Assembly (NCBI RefSeq): GCF_050948215.1
Contig: NC_135152.1
Span: forward strand, 6,730,310-6,794,309
Reading direction: 5' to 3'
Source of the DNA: Halictus rubicundus
Lineage: Eukaryota; Arthropoda; Insecta; Hymenoptera; Halictidae
Length of the DNA stretch: 64,000 nt
Shown in pieces: positions 37,031 to 49,021 of this stretch. The first letter of the stretch is position 1, and every line of letters starts with the position of its first letter. Both the position numbers and the translations under genes were made by a program. The notes beneath the pieces were generated by a model that worked only from the letters and a program-made list of their open reading frames with translations, was not told where the DNA came from and made no database searches.

Positions 37031-40000
37031 ACTTCTTTACTATATTATTTTATATTTTCTAACATATTAACTCGCGTATCATATTCGTCTAATATATAAT
37101 ACAAGTAATATTTTTTCGTGCTTAATACGCCCCGAAGTAATTCGCATAACAATTGTATTTGTGAATTTGATCAAACACATTCTGTGCCAGGATTAGTATC
37201 ATGTTCGCCAGAGTAAATCCCGAGTAAAGGTTCATTAATTCTTCAGATAAGGATAAACCGATATATCCAGTTAGCCGAAACGTTAGAACATCCAAGATTA
37301 AAAAGCAATTTACCTAAAATTAAGGGTCAGGTAACGGAGCAACCCGTGGACTATGTACAGCAATATTTTCTATATTAAAGCGAACCTGAACGATATTATG
37401 TTTGCCCAGCAGAATCCCAAGAGAGGGTTCATTCACCGCGGCATCGGATACAGGAAAAACTTAATTCCGGGTCAGGACGAGACTATAGATGTTCGGGGGG
37501 TGGGGGGTGTGCTGTAGGGGGTGCAGGTCGACGATAATAGAAAAGACACGAATGTCACCAATAGGGGAACCGCTGTCAGATCGTGTAAAAAGATGGCTTT
37601 GAAACCGGGCGCGAGCTTCAAAATGGTAATTTCACGGTTTCACGAGCATTTTGCCCGCGGCCAATTTAATTCAGGACGGATGATCCTCCAACCCCTCTCT
37701 TTCTCTCTTTCTCTCTTTCTCTCTCTCCAGCACTCTCTATCGTCCGTTCCCCTCCCCTTATGTTTTCCTCCGGTTTTCTTCGTCCGTCGTTCCCCGTGTC
37801 ATCCAATTCCGCTTGTTCGAACTCGTTAACCTCGACTTTCCCAACTTTTTACCGTCCACCGGGTTTTTCCGCGACGGTTTTTCCGCCGGCGGAGTCTAAA
37901 CCGCCTACCGCCGCGAGGAAATAATTGCCAACCATCCTGAAAATATGTTTTCTTCGAGGTAGCATGGTTTTGCGAGGAACCGTGTTCACCGATTCAACCG
38001 CGGCGAAACTTTTTACCCGTGCCACCGGATTTCCCGCGTGCTCGACTTCAATTTTGCTTTCGTTTTTATTTAACGCCAGCTTCTCGGCCGGATCTTTCGG
38101 CTTCTCCTACAGTTTCTTGGACCCGGCTTATTTGGAACCGTTTCCGGCGTATCCACTGCTGGAAGACTCTGTGTCCCCTGACTGGGAAACTTACCGCCAT
38201 ACCTAAACGTTTATTCGAGACACTTTCCGAGATAGTATCGCCGCTGAACCGGGGATGCTTTTTTAGTGTCGGTTCTTAGGAGAACTCGTTCAACTGCGGT
38301 GTGATTATGCTGACTTTTTATTACCGGGATACAGATCTAATCAAATTCTTCGTTCTCCCTCGAGTGGTATTCTTTTAATTATTTTTCGCTCTGCTGACTT
38401 CGAGAATTGCATTTCTAAGCTATCGCGAGAGAAACGGGGCAAAAATTTGTACTTGATTAATATTTAATCGAATTTGCGTATCTTTTGTAGGAACGAGCAT
38501 ATGGTCTATTTAAACCATTTTTTATACTCTTATTGTACGTTTAAATAAAATATATGTACGCAGTCTTTTTAAACAGTTTTTCTTATCTCGTTGTATGGGA
38601 GGCTACTGTAAGCATATTGGGTACTTATTTTTGTTTTATATTCATTGGTTTCTGTTTTATTGAAATTCATTAACAATGAGATCATTCGAAGTTTACTCTG
38701 GTGATAAGAATACTGGAGTTCAAAAATAAAGAATTTGGAGAAGCTTCGTTTGATTTTATCTCTTTTTAAATTAATATGGAAAAACTGCGAACGGAGATCA
38801 AGAAAATAGGGATTATATTAATACAAAAATAGGGAAGATGTTTTAAGCCAATGCACTTTTCAGCCACTCACTCTGTCAGTTCGTAAAACTTGTAAAACCT
38901 CCCCTCGTAATTTTATACGCCTGACCAATGTTTTGTTTTAGTACTATTTTATGATACTACTCTTTTTTACTGTCATTCTTATGATTCTTTGTACTTACAT
39001 TTTGTAGTAATTCTCTTCAGAGGGTTCGTAAAATTCTTTCGTACAGTTCGCGGTTCCAAATTATTTTCGCTAATAGCATACTAAACGAATTCTCTTCCAA
39101 AACCGTTTAAAATAAAAATTTATATCTGGAATGTATTCCTAAGAAAAGAATGAAGAACTGTGGTAAAATCTAAAATAAAATCCATGAAGAATGTATCCAA
39201 CGCGAACGACTAGACTCCTCATTTTTGGAAAGTAGGTTATTGAAAAATGGAAAAGAAACCTAAGAAATACAGGTGACGTTTAAACTCGTCATTTTTTGAA
39301 AATATACTACAAACATAAACGTAAATAAAACATAGTGAAAAAACTGCAATATACAATCATTGACGAACGTAGCCCATAAAGATTGCAAAACGAATAAAAA
39401 TAGTATAAAACTACCCTCATCATCCTAAGTATCGTCTTTCAAGTATCACGAGTTCATTTCTTATTTTGTGCATTCACAGAAAAATGGAAGAAATTGACCA
39501 CGAATCAACAAAGACATTACAAGAATTCAACGATATGAATAAATTACTTCCGATTCATGAAAATGATTAACAAGAGAAAATACATTTTTGTCCAGCGTGT
39601 TCGGTCCTCGTAATCACCTCAGACAATTTTTATTTTGCGCGAAGATCGGCAGACCGAAGCATCACACACGACGGTTCGGTACAATACCAGGATCCCCTTT
39701 GTGTTTTCGCAGCGCGAGGGCTCTAGGTAAAATGCACAAAGCGTTCGGGAAAAGACGAAAGACAAGGGAGGACCATCGGGTAGGAAGAATGGCGGCTGCC
39801 CGGTCAAAGGGAGGAAATTAAATCGCGAGGAGGAGAAACATTTAAATTGACTGCGGGCTAAGCGTCCGTGCACTTAATCTCTTTGTCGCGTTAACAATTC
39901 ACGGGGAACAAGTAGTTTGAAGCGAAAAAAAAAGGAGAGAAAAGAAAAGAAAGGGCGGACGACGAGGGATGAAGAAAGGGGTGAAAGAATGGGCGAGAGA

Positions 40001-40737
40001 GGAGACGAGACGAGAAAGCGAAAATCCGTCGAGAGCCCGCGAAACTTTCACGTGAAATTTTCACTGTGGGGGCAGTTTGTTAAGGGGCTAGTTTTCTCTC
40101 TCTCTCTCTCTCTCTTGCTCTTCCTCTTTCGATTCTTCGTTCCCGCGCAAGATGTCCCGGTCTCCTGTTTCCTCCCCGTTTTTTTTTCTGACTCCTTTAC
40201 GAGCGTCAGGCTGATTCTGTTTGACGAAGTTTAATAGGAGCTGCCGTTGCCCGAGAAACGTTTTCCTCGGTCCGTGGATTTGTTGCGAATTAATAGCAGG
40301 AAAGCTGAGCAGATTTAGGGGGATAAGATCAAGAAGAGCTCTGACCGGCACATTTTTTAAATGGAATCGGTTCCAAAGGAATGATGGGATTATACAGAGG
40401 ATTGTTAGGAACCCCGGAGAAAGAATTAAAGAGAAGATCCTTTCTGCCATTAAATAATCCGACGTTGTTGGCCATTGTCCGAGGATATGTCTTCCGTTAA
40501 GCTCGCTTTTCTTTGCTCTCGCTTCGACAAAGTGTTGGCAGAACATTAGATCGTCATCATTAGACCGTGAGCCTTTGTAGAAAATCATTCAGGAATGCTG
40601 ATATGAAATATTAAACAGTCTTTTAAGATTTACTATAGAATTTAATATACGTGGAAAAAAGGAAACACTGAGAGAAATGTTTTCAACGCTCTCAATTTTT
40701 TTAGGGTTGTTTTCACCCCTCGATATGATTGCTTATC
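37031..40737. other. Non-coding stretch, no gene recognised
   Basis: AT-rich at 37030-37350 and 38290-39560; GC-rich at 37590-38280 and 39590-40350. CT-rich tracts lie at 37693-37735 and 40097-40115. No open frame matches a family I know. Confidence 0.45.
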
Positions 40738-40915
40738 AGTAGCCTGCGGAGTTTTGTTCAAAATGAAAATATTCTGCAACGAGTCTAAGAGGCAGAAGTT
40801 AAATAAAAATGTACATCTTCCAATAATTTTAATAAAAAGAGAATGTAACAATGTTTCAAATTGTCTGAATGTCTTTACAATTTTTATCATAAAGACATCA
40901 AATTCGCAGTTTAAT
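40738..40915. mobile_element. MITE of the AGTAGACTGTGG family, diverged
   Basis: The left end is AGTAGCCTGCGGAGTTTTG. The reverse complement of the right end is AATTAAACTGCGAATTTGATG. The length, about 178 bp, and the AT-rich body match the copies at 19198 and 52806. Confidence 0.55.
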
Positions 40916-42615
40916 TATCTACAGAAAAGAGGAATAAATGTTGCATTTAAATACTATTCTTAAAAATAAATTTTTGGTAATATTACATTTGAGTCCTGTC
41001 ATTCTTCCTTGCATCATAAGTGCAACGAAATAATAATTTCCAAAGTTATAGGTACTGTAATATTTTCCATGATAAATAATCGTTAAATAATTTCTCCCAA
41101 AAGAGAATTTCACAATTCAAAAAATTATAAAATAGACCCGCCAGTTCCAGCGTTAAAAACATTATTATGATACTTTCCTGTGTGCTGACCATCAAGAAAA
41201 GAATTCCGTGGGGAGAGGTTCATTAAAATGTCGCTCGCAAACACGAGAGCGCGGTTGTACGGTAAAGAAAAATATTTTAAAAAATATCACGTTAAAAATA
41301 TCACATTTGTTGCACGAAGGACGCGGCGGTGAATTCGAAATTCCTGAGGTTGTGATATTCGAGACTGCCGCGTCGGTATTACCCGCGTCACCTATTTCCC
41401 GGGCGTTTCTCGTCAAATAATTCCTTTGCGGTCGGCGTTTTCCGAGCAGCCGTTGTTTACGCGTATTTTCAGTCGACGGATTTCTCGCTAAAAAAAAAAG
41501 GGACAGAGGGACACTCCCCCGCGTTCACAAAGAGATCTCTCCTCTTTTTCCGGGGTAGATACGCGTGTACCTACACACCATGGCTCGCTGTTTTTTCGTT
41601 TTCATCGATGGGAAACGGAGACTGTTGGGAACGCCGCTCGTTCACGGTCCAACGGGTGACCCTTCCACAAGCGGAACCGGGCCCGGGCCGGGATAGCCCG
41701 CGCTGATTCGCTTCCGCGAACGCTCGCCATTCAATAATTTGACGCGCGCCGAGTCGTTTTGCCACGGTTTTATTCGACCGTTTTCCCGTGATTTTATTCT
41801 CGCGAATTACTTTCCGCCCGCGGACGAGCGCCGCGGCAAACGAGGAATCGCTCTGCGAAACTTCCGCGCGTGCACCAGAGACTTCACGGTCTCGCGTGCT
41901 CCCGACGCAGGAAATGATAATTTCTTTAATTCCACCGAGCCGCATCTCCCGGCAAATAATGCTCCGACTCGTGGTCCTCGAACGTGATCGCTAGAGTGAG
42001 GAATTTTTCCCGTTTGTTTGAATTGCTAATGCAAGAAACACATATTTGCCGTGTTCGAACGCGATGTTTTGCAGTATGCTAACCAGCGAGCCTCGCAAAA
42101 TGTGAGACACATTTATGCGTGTACGTGAACATACCTTCCGTTTTAAACGATGTTCAACTATTCTGTATTGTAGATGTACACTTGACTGAAGAAATTGACC
42201 GTAAATATGTAGTATATATTAATAATGTCTTGATCTGTAGGAATCTTGGGAAATGGGGAGATTAATCTCTTCGAAACACGTTGCTGAATACTAATATATT
42301 TAAAAGAAATGACGATATATAACGCTGACACGATTAACGCTGTTTCTCGCAAGGCAGTCGCAACTCTACTCTCTCTTCCCGAACATCCACGCTTTATAGT
42401 CTTTCACCCCCTTGCATTCGTCTCGCTTGCACTCTGTTTCTTGCATCCATCGCTTTCATTCTTAGAAATACACAAACTCTCCTATCACTTAGACCTAAAC
42501 ACTTTTCGTTCACGCCTCTTCAGTCACTCGAGTTTTCCAAACATACCGGCGCCGGACCGTCGCAACATGATCCGGTCGCCCGCACGCACGCACGCACAAT
42601 GAACCATTCATCCCA
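40916..42615. other. Non-coding stretch, no gene recognised
   Basis: AT-rich to 41200 and again at 42120-42350, with a GC-rich island between (41400-41990). A short CACG repeat (CGCACGCACGCACGCAC) lies just before the MITE at 42616. No gene or RNA was recognised. Confidence 0.45.
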
Positions 42616-42811
42616 CAGATCTAAGCCGATCGGAGCTACACGATCTTAGTCAGTTCGCCTATCCCCTCCTGTTCCCCCACTGTAATTTCTCTGTCATACT
42701 CCGGTACCGGCAGAGAGGGGGTAACTTTTCCCCTCAATTCGTGCTCCCTCCCCTCATCTGGCGACACTGGATCACGGATCCGAGGATTGGGCTTAGATCA
42801 AGACTTTGCTG
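42616..42811. mobile_element. Tigger/pogo-like MITE with truncated left end
   Basis: The reverse complement of the right end is CAGCAAAGTCTTGATCTAAG, preceded by TA. The left end reads CAGATCTAAGCCGATCGGAG, the same terminus lacking about 10 bp inside it. The inner phrase GGAGCTACACGATCTTAGTC recurs at 59596-59615. Ends of the form CAGTAAAG...TAAG with a TA target resemble pogo/Tigger elements; this assignment is an inference. The body is 196 bp and non-coding. Confidence 0.6.
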
Positions 42812-42892
42812 TATATAGGTTAATAAATAAAATTTAGCGTGGTGTGGTAACGTGTAAATTTTTTTAGAATGAAACGCAGAAAAATAACGCTA

Positions 42893-43375
42893 GCTTAAAA
42901 ATAATTCTGCACACAAGGTGACGCTCTTAAAATGAAGCAGAATAGTTCACAGGTTGAAAATGAAAACGTATTAATAAAAATTCAGATAAAGACACTCTAA
43001 GGTTCAAGAGACGATTGCACCCTTCTTCAACCTTGATACCGTACAAAACGTTTTGCTTAAAAATAATTAAGCACACAAGGGGACGTTCTTGAAATGAAGC
43101 AGAACAGTTCACAGGTTGAAAATGAAAACGTATTAATAAAAATTAGGATAAAGACACTCTAAGGTTCAAGAGACGATTGCACCCTTCTTCAACCTTGATA
43201 CCGTACAAAACGTTTTGCTTAAAAATAATTAAGCACACAAGGGGACGTTCTTGAAATGAAGCAGAACAGTTAACAGGTTGAAAATGAAAACGTATTAATA
43301 AAAATTAGGATAAAGACACTCTAAGGTTCAAGAGACGATTGCACCCTTCTTCAACCGTGACACCATAGAGAACGC
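42893..43375. repeat. 162-bp tandem repeat, three units
   Basis: GCTTAAAAATAATT recurs at 42893, 43055 and 43217, an exact 162-bp period. Each unit carries GGACGTTCTTGAAATGAAGC-like and GATTGCACCCTTCTTCAACC phrases. Units 2 and 3 are nearly identical and unit 1 is slightly diverged. The repeat is non-coding and begins about 80 bp after the Tigger-like MITE. Confidence 0.95.
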
Positions 43376-43702
43376 TGACAGACTGTCATCACCATCGTCC
43401 ACCGCACAGTCACCCGGGAAACAGAGTACCAAAACAATGAAGTAGAAGGTGGCATTCGTCTCGGGATCGGCAACAATCGTCGGCGCATTCCGTCCCAGTT
43501 CACCGACGGGATGAATCGGGCGCGTCGAGGTGAAAAAGGAAGTGGAGAAGTGGCCGGTGACCGAAAGCGGCCAATCCTCGTTGCTCTTTTTACATCAACA
43601 GGGGAGCAAAATCCCCCTCCCCCTGTTTCCACACCCCCTTCACCTATTCTTCAGCCGTTCACGCTCCTTTCGCTTTTTCTTTCGAGTCGCTTTTCCGCGA
43701 CC

Positions 43703-43743
<41 letters not shown>

Positions 43744-44138
43744 TTACACCTTAATTCGCCGCCTCGTGGTCTCCTCGAGCGGCCATTCTTCCGGGGTGGC
43801 GCTTAATTAACGCCGTCCTTTCACCGAGATTTCCGAGACTGGCCGTCTTTCACCAACCCCCCGCCCCAGAATCCCACGCGGCCCACCGACACCTCGGTTC
43901 CATCGGGTTTTTCGAGAAAACCGGAAGAACTAATTTCATACGTGGCGAATGCTGTCGCGATCGCCGCCAACCTCGTCTCTGCGCACTAAATGTCATTGAC
44001 AGTATTTAACAGAAGAAAATAGAATTTTTCCATTACACAGTTTCACTTTTAACGGAGGAGCGAAAGAACATTTCGTAGAACCGAGAAATCGTTTTCACGA
44101 TCATCTAGTAAATTAATTGTTTTGAAAAAGTTATCCTT
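43376..44138. other. GC-rich non-coding stretch
   Basis: GC-rich DNA with a CT microsatellite lies between the 162-bp array and the second 5S-bearing element. The open frames here are short and owe their length to the CT tract. Confidence 0.5.
43705..43742. repeat. (CT)n microsatellite
   Basis: Pure CT run of about 38 bp. Confidence 0.95.
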
Positions 44139-45141
44139 TTAAGGGCTCGGTCAACGTAGATTCGCGATAAGGTAGAGTGACTACATTACCGTCAAAAAGT
44201 GGTTTTACGTACCTCAAGTTTTCGTCCTTATATAAGAATATTTTATCGCTGGTAAAAGGCTCAATCGAAAGAGGAAGGTTCAATCTAGTGCGCGCTGGTC
44301 AGAAGCAACCGAGATTATGCAGATATTTGGTGATATAAGCGTCAGAAGTAGGCCCAAAATTGACGATGTGCATGCCGAGGAATCCAAGCATTTTTATGCC
44401 ATTGGATGAGTTTTGGCAGATTGTCGCTGTTATCAAAATCCGTCAGCGTACCTGTGCTATTTTTTAATTTTTGAAAATGGGATGAAAAGAACTATGCAAT
44501 GGTATCTACCATTTTAAAAGATAAGAATGAATGAAAAATAAAAAAAGTGTGCCAACAACACGCGGTATTCCCAGGCGGTCACCCATCCAAGTACTAACCA
44601 CGCTCAACACTGTTTAACTTCGATGATCGGACGAGAATCGGTTTTTGTGCAGTCTGATATGGTCGTTGACTATAGTACTATGTTAAAAACTGAATAACAT
44701 CCACTTAAGATTCCGTTTCGCTTCATTATGTTAAAGACCCGGTCTTCGTAGATTCGCGATAAGGTAGAGTGACCACGTTACCGACAAAAATAGGCGAAAA
44801 ATGATTTTACGTGCTTCAACTTTTCGTCCTTGTATGAGAATATTTTTCGCTGGGAAAGGGCTCATTCGAAAGAGGAAGGTTCAATCTAGTGCGCGCTGGT
44901 CAGGAGCTGCTGAGATTATGCAGATATTTGGTAATATAAGCGATAGAAGTAGGCCAAAAATTAACGATGTGCATGCCGTGAAATCCAAGCATTTTTATGC
45001 CATTGGATGAGTTTTCTGGACGAAATCGAGAGCAGCGCGCACTAGAAAATATCTCCAGCTACAAATTGAGCTATATTTTGTCTTGATTCTCCGCGAAATA
45101 AAGCGAAAAACTTGAAGCACGTTTCTGGCGTCAGAATTCAT
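44139..45141 (-). mobile_element. 5S rRNA-bearing repeat element, copy 2
   Basis: This 1,003-bp block is the inverted counterpart of 31715-32688 and carries the intact version. On the minus strand the order is the 5' part (45016-45141), arm A (44731-45015), central part with 5S (44551-44670) and arm B (44139-44414). The 11.45 kb between the two copies is flanked by these inverted repeats, a layout that could mediate inversion by recombination. No obvious target-site duplication is seen. A 69-codon frame inside arm A is open here, but its equivalent in copy 1 is stopped, so I do not call it a gene. Confidence 0.85.
44551..44670 (-). rRNA. 5S rRNA gene or full-length 5S-like copy
   Basis: At 120 nt it has exactly the usual 5S length. 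The 5' GTCAACGAC pairs with the 3' GTTGTTGGC to form helix I, with G-U wobbles. The middle CCGATTCTCGTCCGATCATC and the 3' half (TTAGTACTTGGATGGGTGAC, CGCCTGGGAATACC) match the conserved eukaryotic 5S pattern. The internal promoter is recognisable (AAGTTAAACAGTG for the A box, TGGATGGGTGACCGCCTGGG for the C box), and T-rich DNA follows the 3' end as a Pol III terminator. It may be a dispersed functional variant or a 5S-derived part of a repeat. Some helix positions (for example CAGACTGCACAAAAACC) are diverged, so function is uncertain. Confidence 0.8.
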
Positions 45142-45929
45142 GTCCAACTGCATCGATCTAGCGGGGCTAATCGAAGGGTTAAGGAACGTCCAATAAAAGA
45201 GCCGTGATTGCGATTGATCGACTGCAGCGAACATATGCGAGAGAGGCTCGGCTCGCAGCCGGGTATAGTGCGAATTGGACGGCAGCAACAGTTCGGAACG
45301 TGATTAGCGTGCGATTTTAATCGTGCACCGCGACAGAGCGACCTGACCGCAGGATTAGATGGACACCGGGATAAGTGGAACGAGTGTTGGTCAAAGTGCG
45401 GTCAGCCACGGCGAATTACGGGGAAATGATTCAATTAACCACGGAACCGGAACAGGTTCGCGGGCCGCGTGCGCGCGGCCTCGTTTTCAGATCGCCCGTC
45501 CGCGAAAAACTTATTTCCCGCAATCGCGTCGCGACGCCTTTGTTCCGCGAGACGTGTCTCTCTGTTCGACGTCGGCGGCGGGATCCCTCGTTCCCCACCC
45601 CCGTTTTTCTCGGATGAAAAAGCTTAAAGGAGGACCATTGAGACCGAAGAAGAGCCGTTTCCGAAAGTTCGTAAAATGTTAAAGGGTCCTCGGCCGCCTG
45701 CTTCCTCCGCCCCCATCGCGCGACCCGTTTCCTTTTCCCTCGGACTCACCCTGTCCTCATACCCCTCACCGAACAATAGGAGAACCATGATTCCTTTCGC
45801 CCCCATTCGTTTTTTATTTTCTCTTCCTCCGTTTGTTTCTGCCTTCTATTTATTTGCCACGGTGAAATATTTTGCGGTCGATATTGCGATTCGACGACTG
45901 ATCCCGAACCGGTAGGGGATGAAATCGAG
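45142..45929. other. Non-coding stretch between 5S element and degenerate array
   Basis: GC-rich DNA from 45240 to 45760 contains frames on both strands, none recognised. It could hold an untranslated exon or a promoter of the downstream gene, but nothing specific supports that. Confidence 0.4.
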
Positions 45930-47290
45930 TCGCAGGGGTTGAAAATTGATGTAGGATAATTTATTGGTCTTGGAAGATTTCTTTCGAGATGAAACCTGGT
46001 GCTGTTTGTAATGGTGTTTTTTAGACAGTGGGCGAAAAGTGCGAAGGGTGTTTGTAGGGGTTGAAAAACGAAGTGGGGGGAAATTGGTTGGTCTGGCAAA
46101 TTTTTTCGGAGAACTAAAGGAATATATTTTGCGATGGTAGTAACATTTTTTTGATATTATAATAGCTTTAGCCACAAGCGATGAAATATAGAAATAAGGG
46201 GTTGTGGAATATTGAATATTGAAGCGGAATGATTTTCGGCAAATTTTTTTAGGGACGCAGACAAAAATATTTTGCTGCTTTTAATGGTCTCTTTTACTAG
46301 TTGTATTGTGGGTAGGGGGTGGAAAGTAGAAAAGATGTTTCCAAGGGTTGAAAAATGCAATGGGAGGGATTGATAAATTTCTTTGGACATTGGGAGGAAA
46401 ATATTTCGCAAGTGATATTGCTAATATCTTCTGAACACCATGGGGCAAGATACACAAGGCTAAGGTTTATCAAGAATTGGAAATTGACATGGAATAATAT
46501 ATTGGTTTGGACAGATTTTTTTTTAGAAATGCAGACAAAAGTACCGAGATGCTTTTATTGGTTCTTTTTTGTCACTTGTATTGTGGATAGGAGATGAAAA
46601 GAAGCAGCAGACGGTTGGAAATTAAACTGGGATGATTGATGGGTTGAGATACTGGGATAGGAGATCGAAAAACAATAATTTAAAGATGGTACTGGTCTTT
46701 GACAGCTCTTGGCCACCATAGGGAATAGCTACAAATATGATACTCCAATCGATGTAACATTATTTTTCTGTTAAAAATCTTTTCTTTGGAAGATGAAAGG
46801 AAAATATTTTACACACATTCACTTTTCATGACAAATTATCGCTATAAAATATGCAAGGTGGAAAGACGCAGTCTCAAAGGATTGAAAATTGAAGTGGAAT
46901 CATTTCTTGGTTAAAATAAACTGTTTGAAGCTTCAAAAAGCTGTTTTGTAAATGAAATTCACCTTTGATGCTAGATAGTTGCTGTAGGGGATGAAAGGTA
47001 GAAAAATGCAGTCCCAAAGGGTTGATTCAAGTGGAACTATTTCCGGCTAAAATAAATTCTTTGAAGATTCAAAAAAATACATATATTTAGCATGTTACAT
47101 TCACTTTTGATGGCAGATTATGGCTATGAGGGATGAAACGTATAAAAATGCAGTCTCAAAGGTTAGAAAATTGAGGTGGAAGCACTTTTTAATTAGAATA
47201 ATCCTTATTCCCTTACTCCCTTCTCATGTAACCGAAAAGTATAAGCGCATGCAAACCCAAAGGACTAAAAATTGTAAAGAATATTCTACG
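45930..47290. repeat. Degenerate tandem repeat of about 140 bp, roughly ten units
   Basis: A G-rich phrase of the form GGGTTGAAAATTGAAGTGG recurs near 45936, 46058, 46200, 46343, 46470, 46610, 46878, 47017, 47160 and 47260. Spacing is about 120-145 bp, with one double gap. Each is preceded by GATGAAAGGTAGAAAAATGC-like DNA and followed by TGATTTNTTGGTT and a T-rich part with ATATTTTGC. The array is old and strongly diverged, with no conserved open frame. Confidence 0.75.
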
Positions 47291-48873
47291 ACCAAGAATT
47301 GACATTCTGCATTTCCTTCTCTTCCTTAATCTACTGTAAATATATTCCCAACGATAATGAATTATTTCGATATACAAATCGGTCTAATTCCCACTACACA
47401 TCGTTTACCGTCTCTCCAGCATCCCCGAAGAATCCCCAAGCTCCTGCATTCAATTTTCGTAATCGCAAAGCCCGCCTTTATTTATTTATTTACTGGTAGT
47501 TCGTCTAATCCGAAACCGTTCGGAAGTCCAGGTGACTCAAAGCGGTTTTCATAAAGGCGAAAAATTCTGCTATCCAGACGGGTTCCGAAAGTTGCCCGAG
47601 AAAAATCGATCGTTCATCCGTCTCCCACCGCCGGGATCGAGATTTATAATTTGTTGGCCGGGTCCCGGCCTCTCTTTGACGGAAGCTCTCGCGAGGTGCT
47701 TCCTCGCGCTCGACCGATCGCTTTCCAAGTTTCGAGTGGCCGTGAAACGGGAACAAAGACGTCGAAAGGGGTGAACGGCTCGAGTGGAACGACTCGACGG
47801 AAGTTCCGGATCGGTCGTCGCCGTGACGGAATAAATCGTCGATCCGGGCAGGTGTAAGTCGCCCGGCTCCCCGAACTTTAATCCTCCTCGCTCTATCTCT
47901 CTCTCTCTCTCTCCCTCTCTCTCCCTCTCTCTGTCCTCCGGGAAAGTTTGCTCGACGAGACGGACGCAAACGTCCATGGGACTACATCGGCAGCCTGTGC
48001 ACGGGAAGAACAGGCTTCCGGGGTAAATCGATTACGGAATTTTTCTTCTGTCCGCCGACAACCGTGGCTGGGTCGCCCCTAACCCCTGAACCTTCGCCCG
48101 AGCCCGCGATTTCAAGGATTTTTGGAACAACTAGGGAAACGGCGATTTCTCATAGAAGAAATAAGCAAAACATTCAGAATGAAATTTTGAACTCGTTTTT
48201 CTGAAATACTATATCCAGAAATAAAAATTGAAGTTGTAAAAATTCCAGTCGGGCAATGTTTAATTCGCGATCAGATAGCCAGGATGAAAAATGATTCGGC
48301 GTAAAAGTGATTCAGGAAGACACTCGTAGGTGTTGGCCATAACTCGAAGCATGTTTCATATATTGGAACGGTTCAAGTTTTATTTTTCCCGTAAGGATCC
48401 GTGGCATCGCACCATTATTTCACGCTCGCGTACACCATGCTCGATACCCTGGATATAGTTGTATTGGCCGTGTGTTGCACGGCAGCCGATACCTGCCGTG
48501 ATAACTTTGCGATCGACTTGTTTTTGCGATTGTTTTGTAGAAATTCGAAGAGCCGGTGCCGCGAGTGGAGGAGAGGGGGGAAGACTTGACTGACAATGAG
48601 TGGCTTAAACTCGATCATTTTATCTGTTCCCGTTTCTTCCTCCTATCGTTTTACTTGTACCTCTGTCCTGCTTATAGACGAGTAGCAAAAACTTAGGCAC
48701 TTTTTAGAGTATTAAGCTGTTCCTGTCCCGGGAGCCAATCATTTGGGAAACATGTTGGATGAACTACACAACGTGATTAACAGAAATTATTTCATTGTTG
48801 GTGAATCGGTTCTAAAAATTAATTTTGTTCATAATATGGTCCAGGGAGGTTCTTGTGTAAATAACGTCACTTG
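47291..48873. other. Non-coding stretch, no gene recognised
   Basis: A GC-rich island (47500-48110) with a CT-rich tract (47887-47931), then AT-rich DNA. Frames on both strands in the island are unrecognised. Confidence 0.45.
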
Positions 48874-49021
48874 ATGGTCAAAAACGCTTAAAATCGCTCA
48901 ACTTTTGAACCAGCGATTTCCTCGCATTGAAACATCGATTTTTGCCATTTTCTCGTCGAGATGTACAGTATCATACAGTAAAAAGTTAAAACGTTCTGGG
49001 TTGCCAAGGTGAAGTTTAACC
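48874..49021 (-). repeat. Dispersed repeat family X
   Basis: On the minus strand it reads TTAAACTTCACCTTGGCAAC, then CCAGAACG, ATGATACTGTACATCTCGAC and GAGAAAATGGCAAAAATCGA. These match the copies at 32758, 52359 and 52642 in order and spacing. Confidence 0.8.

Noticed and set aside
44801..45010. 69-codon open frame inside arm A of the 5S-bearing element, ending KSKHFYAIG
   Set aside because: Similar peptide readings exist in the other arms, but the equivalent arm A in copy 1 has a stop (TCATGAGC) and arm B carries a frameshift just upstream. The similarity is explained by DNA homology, not protein constraint.
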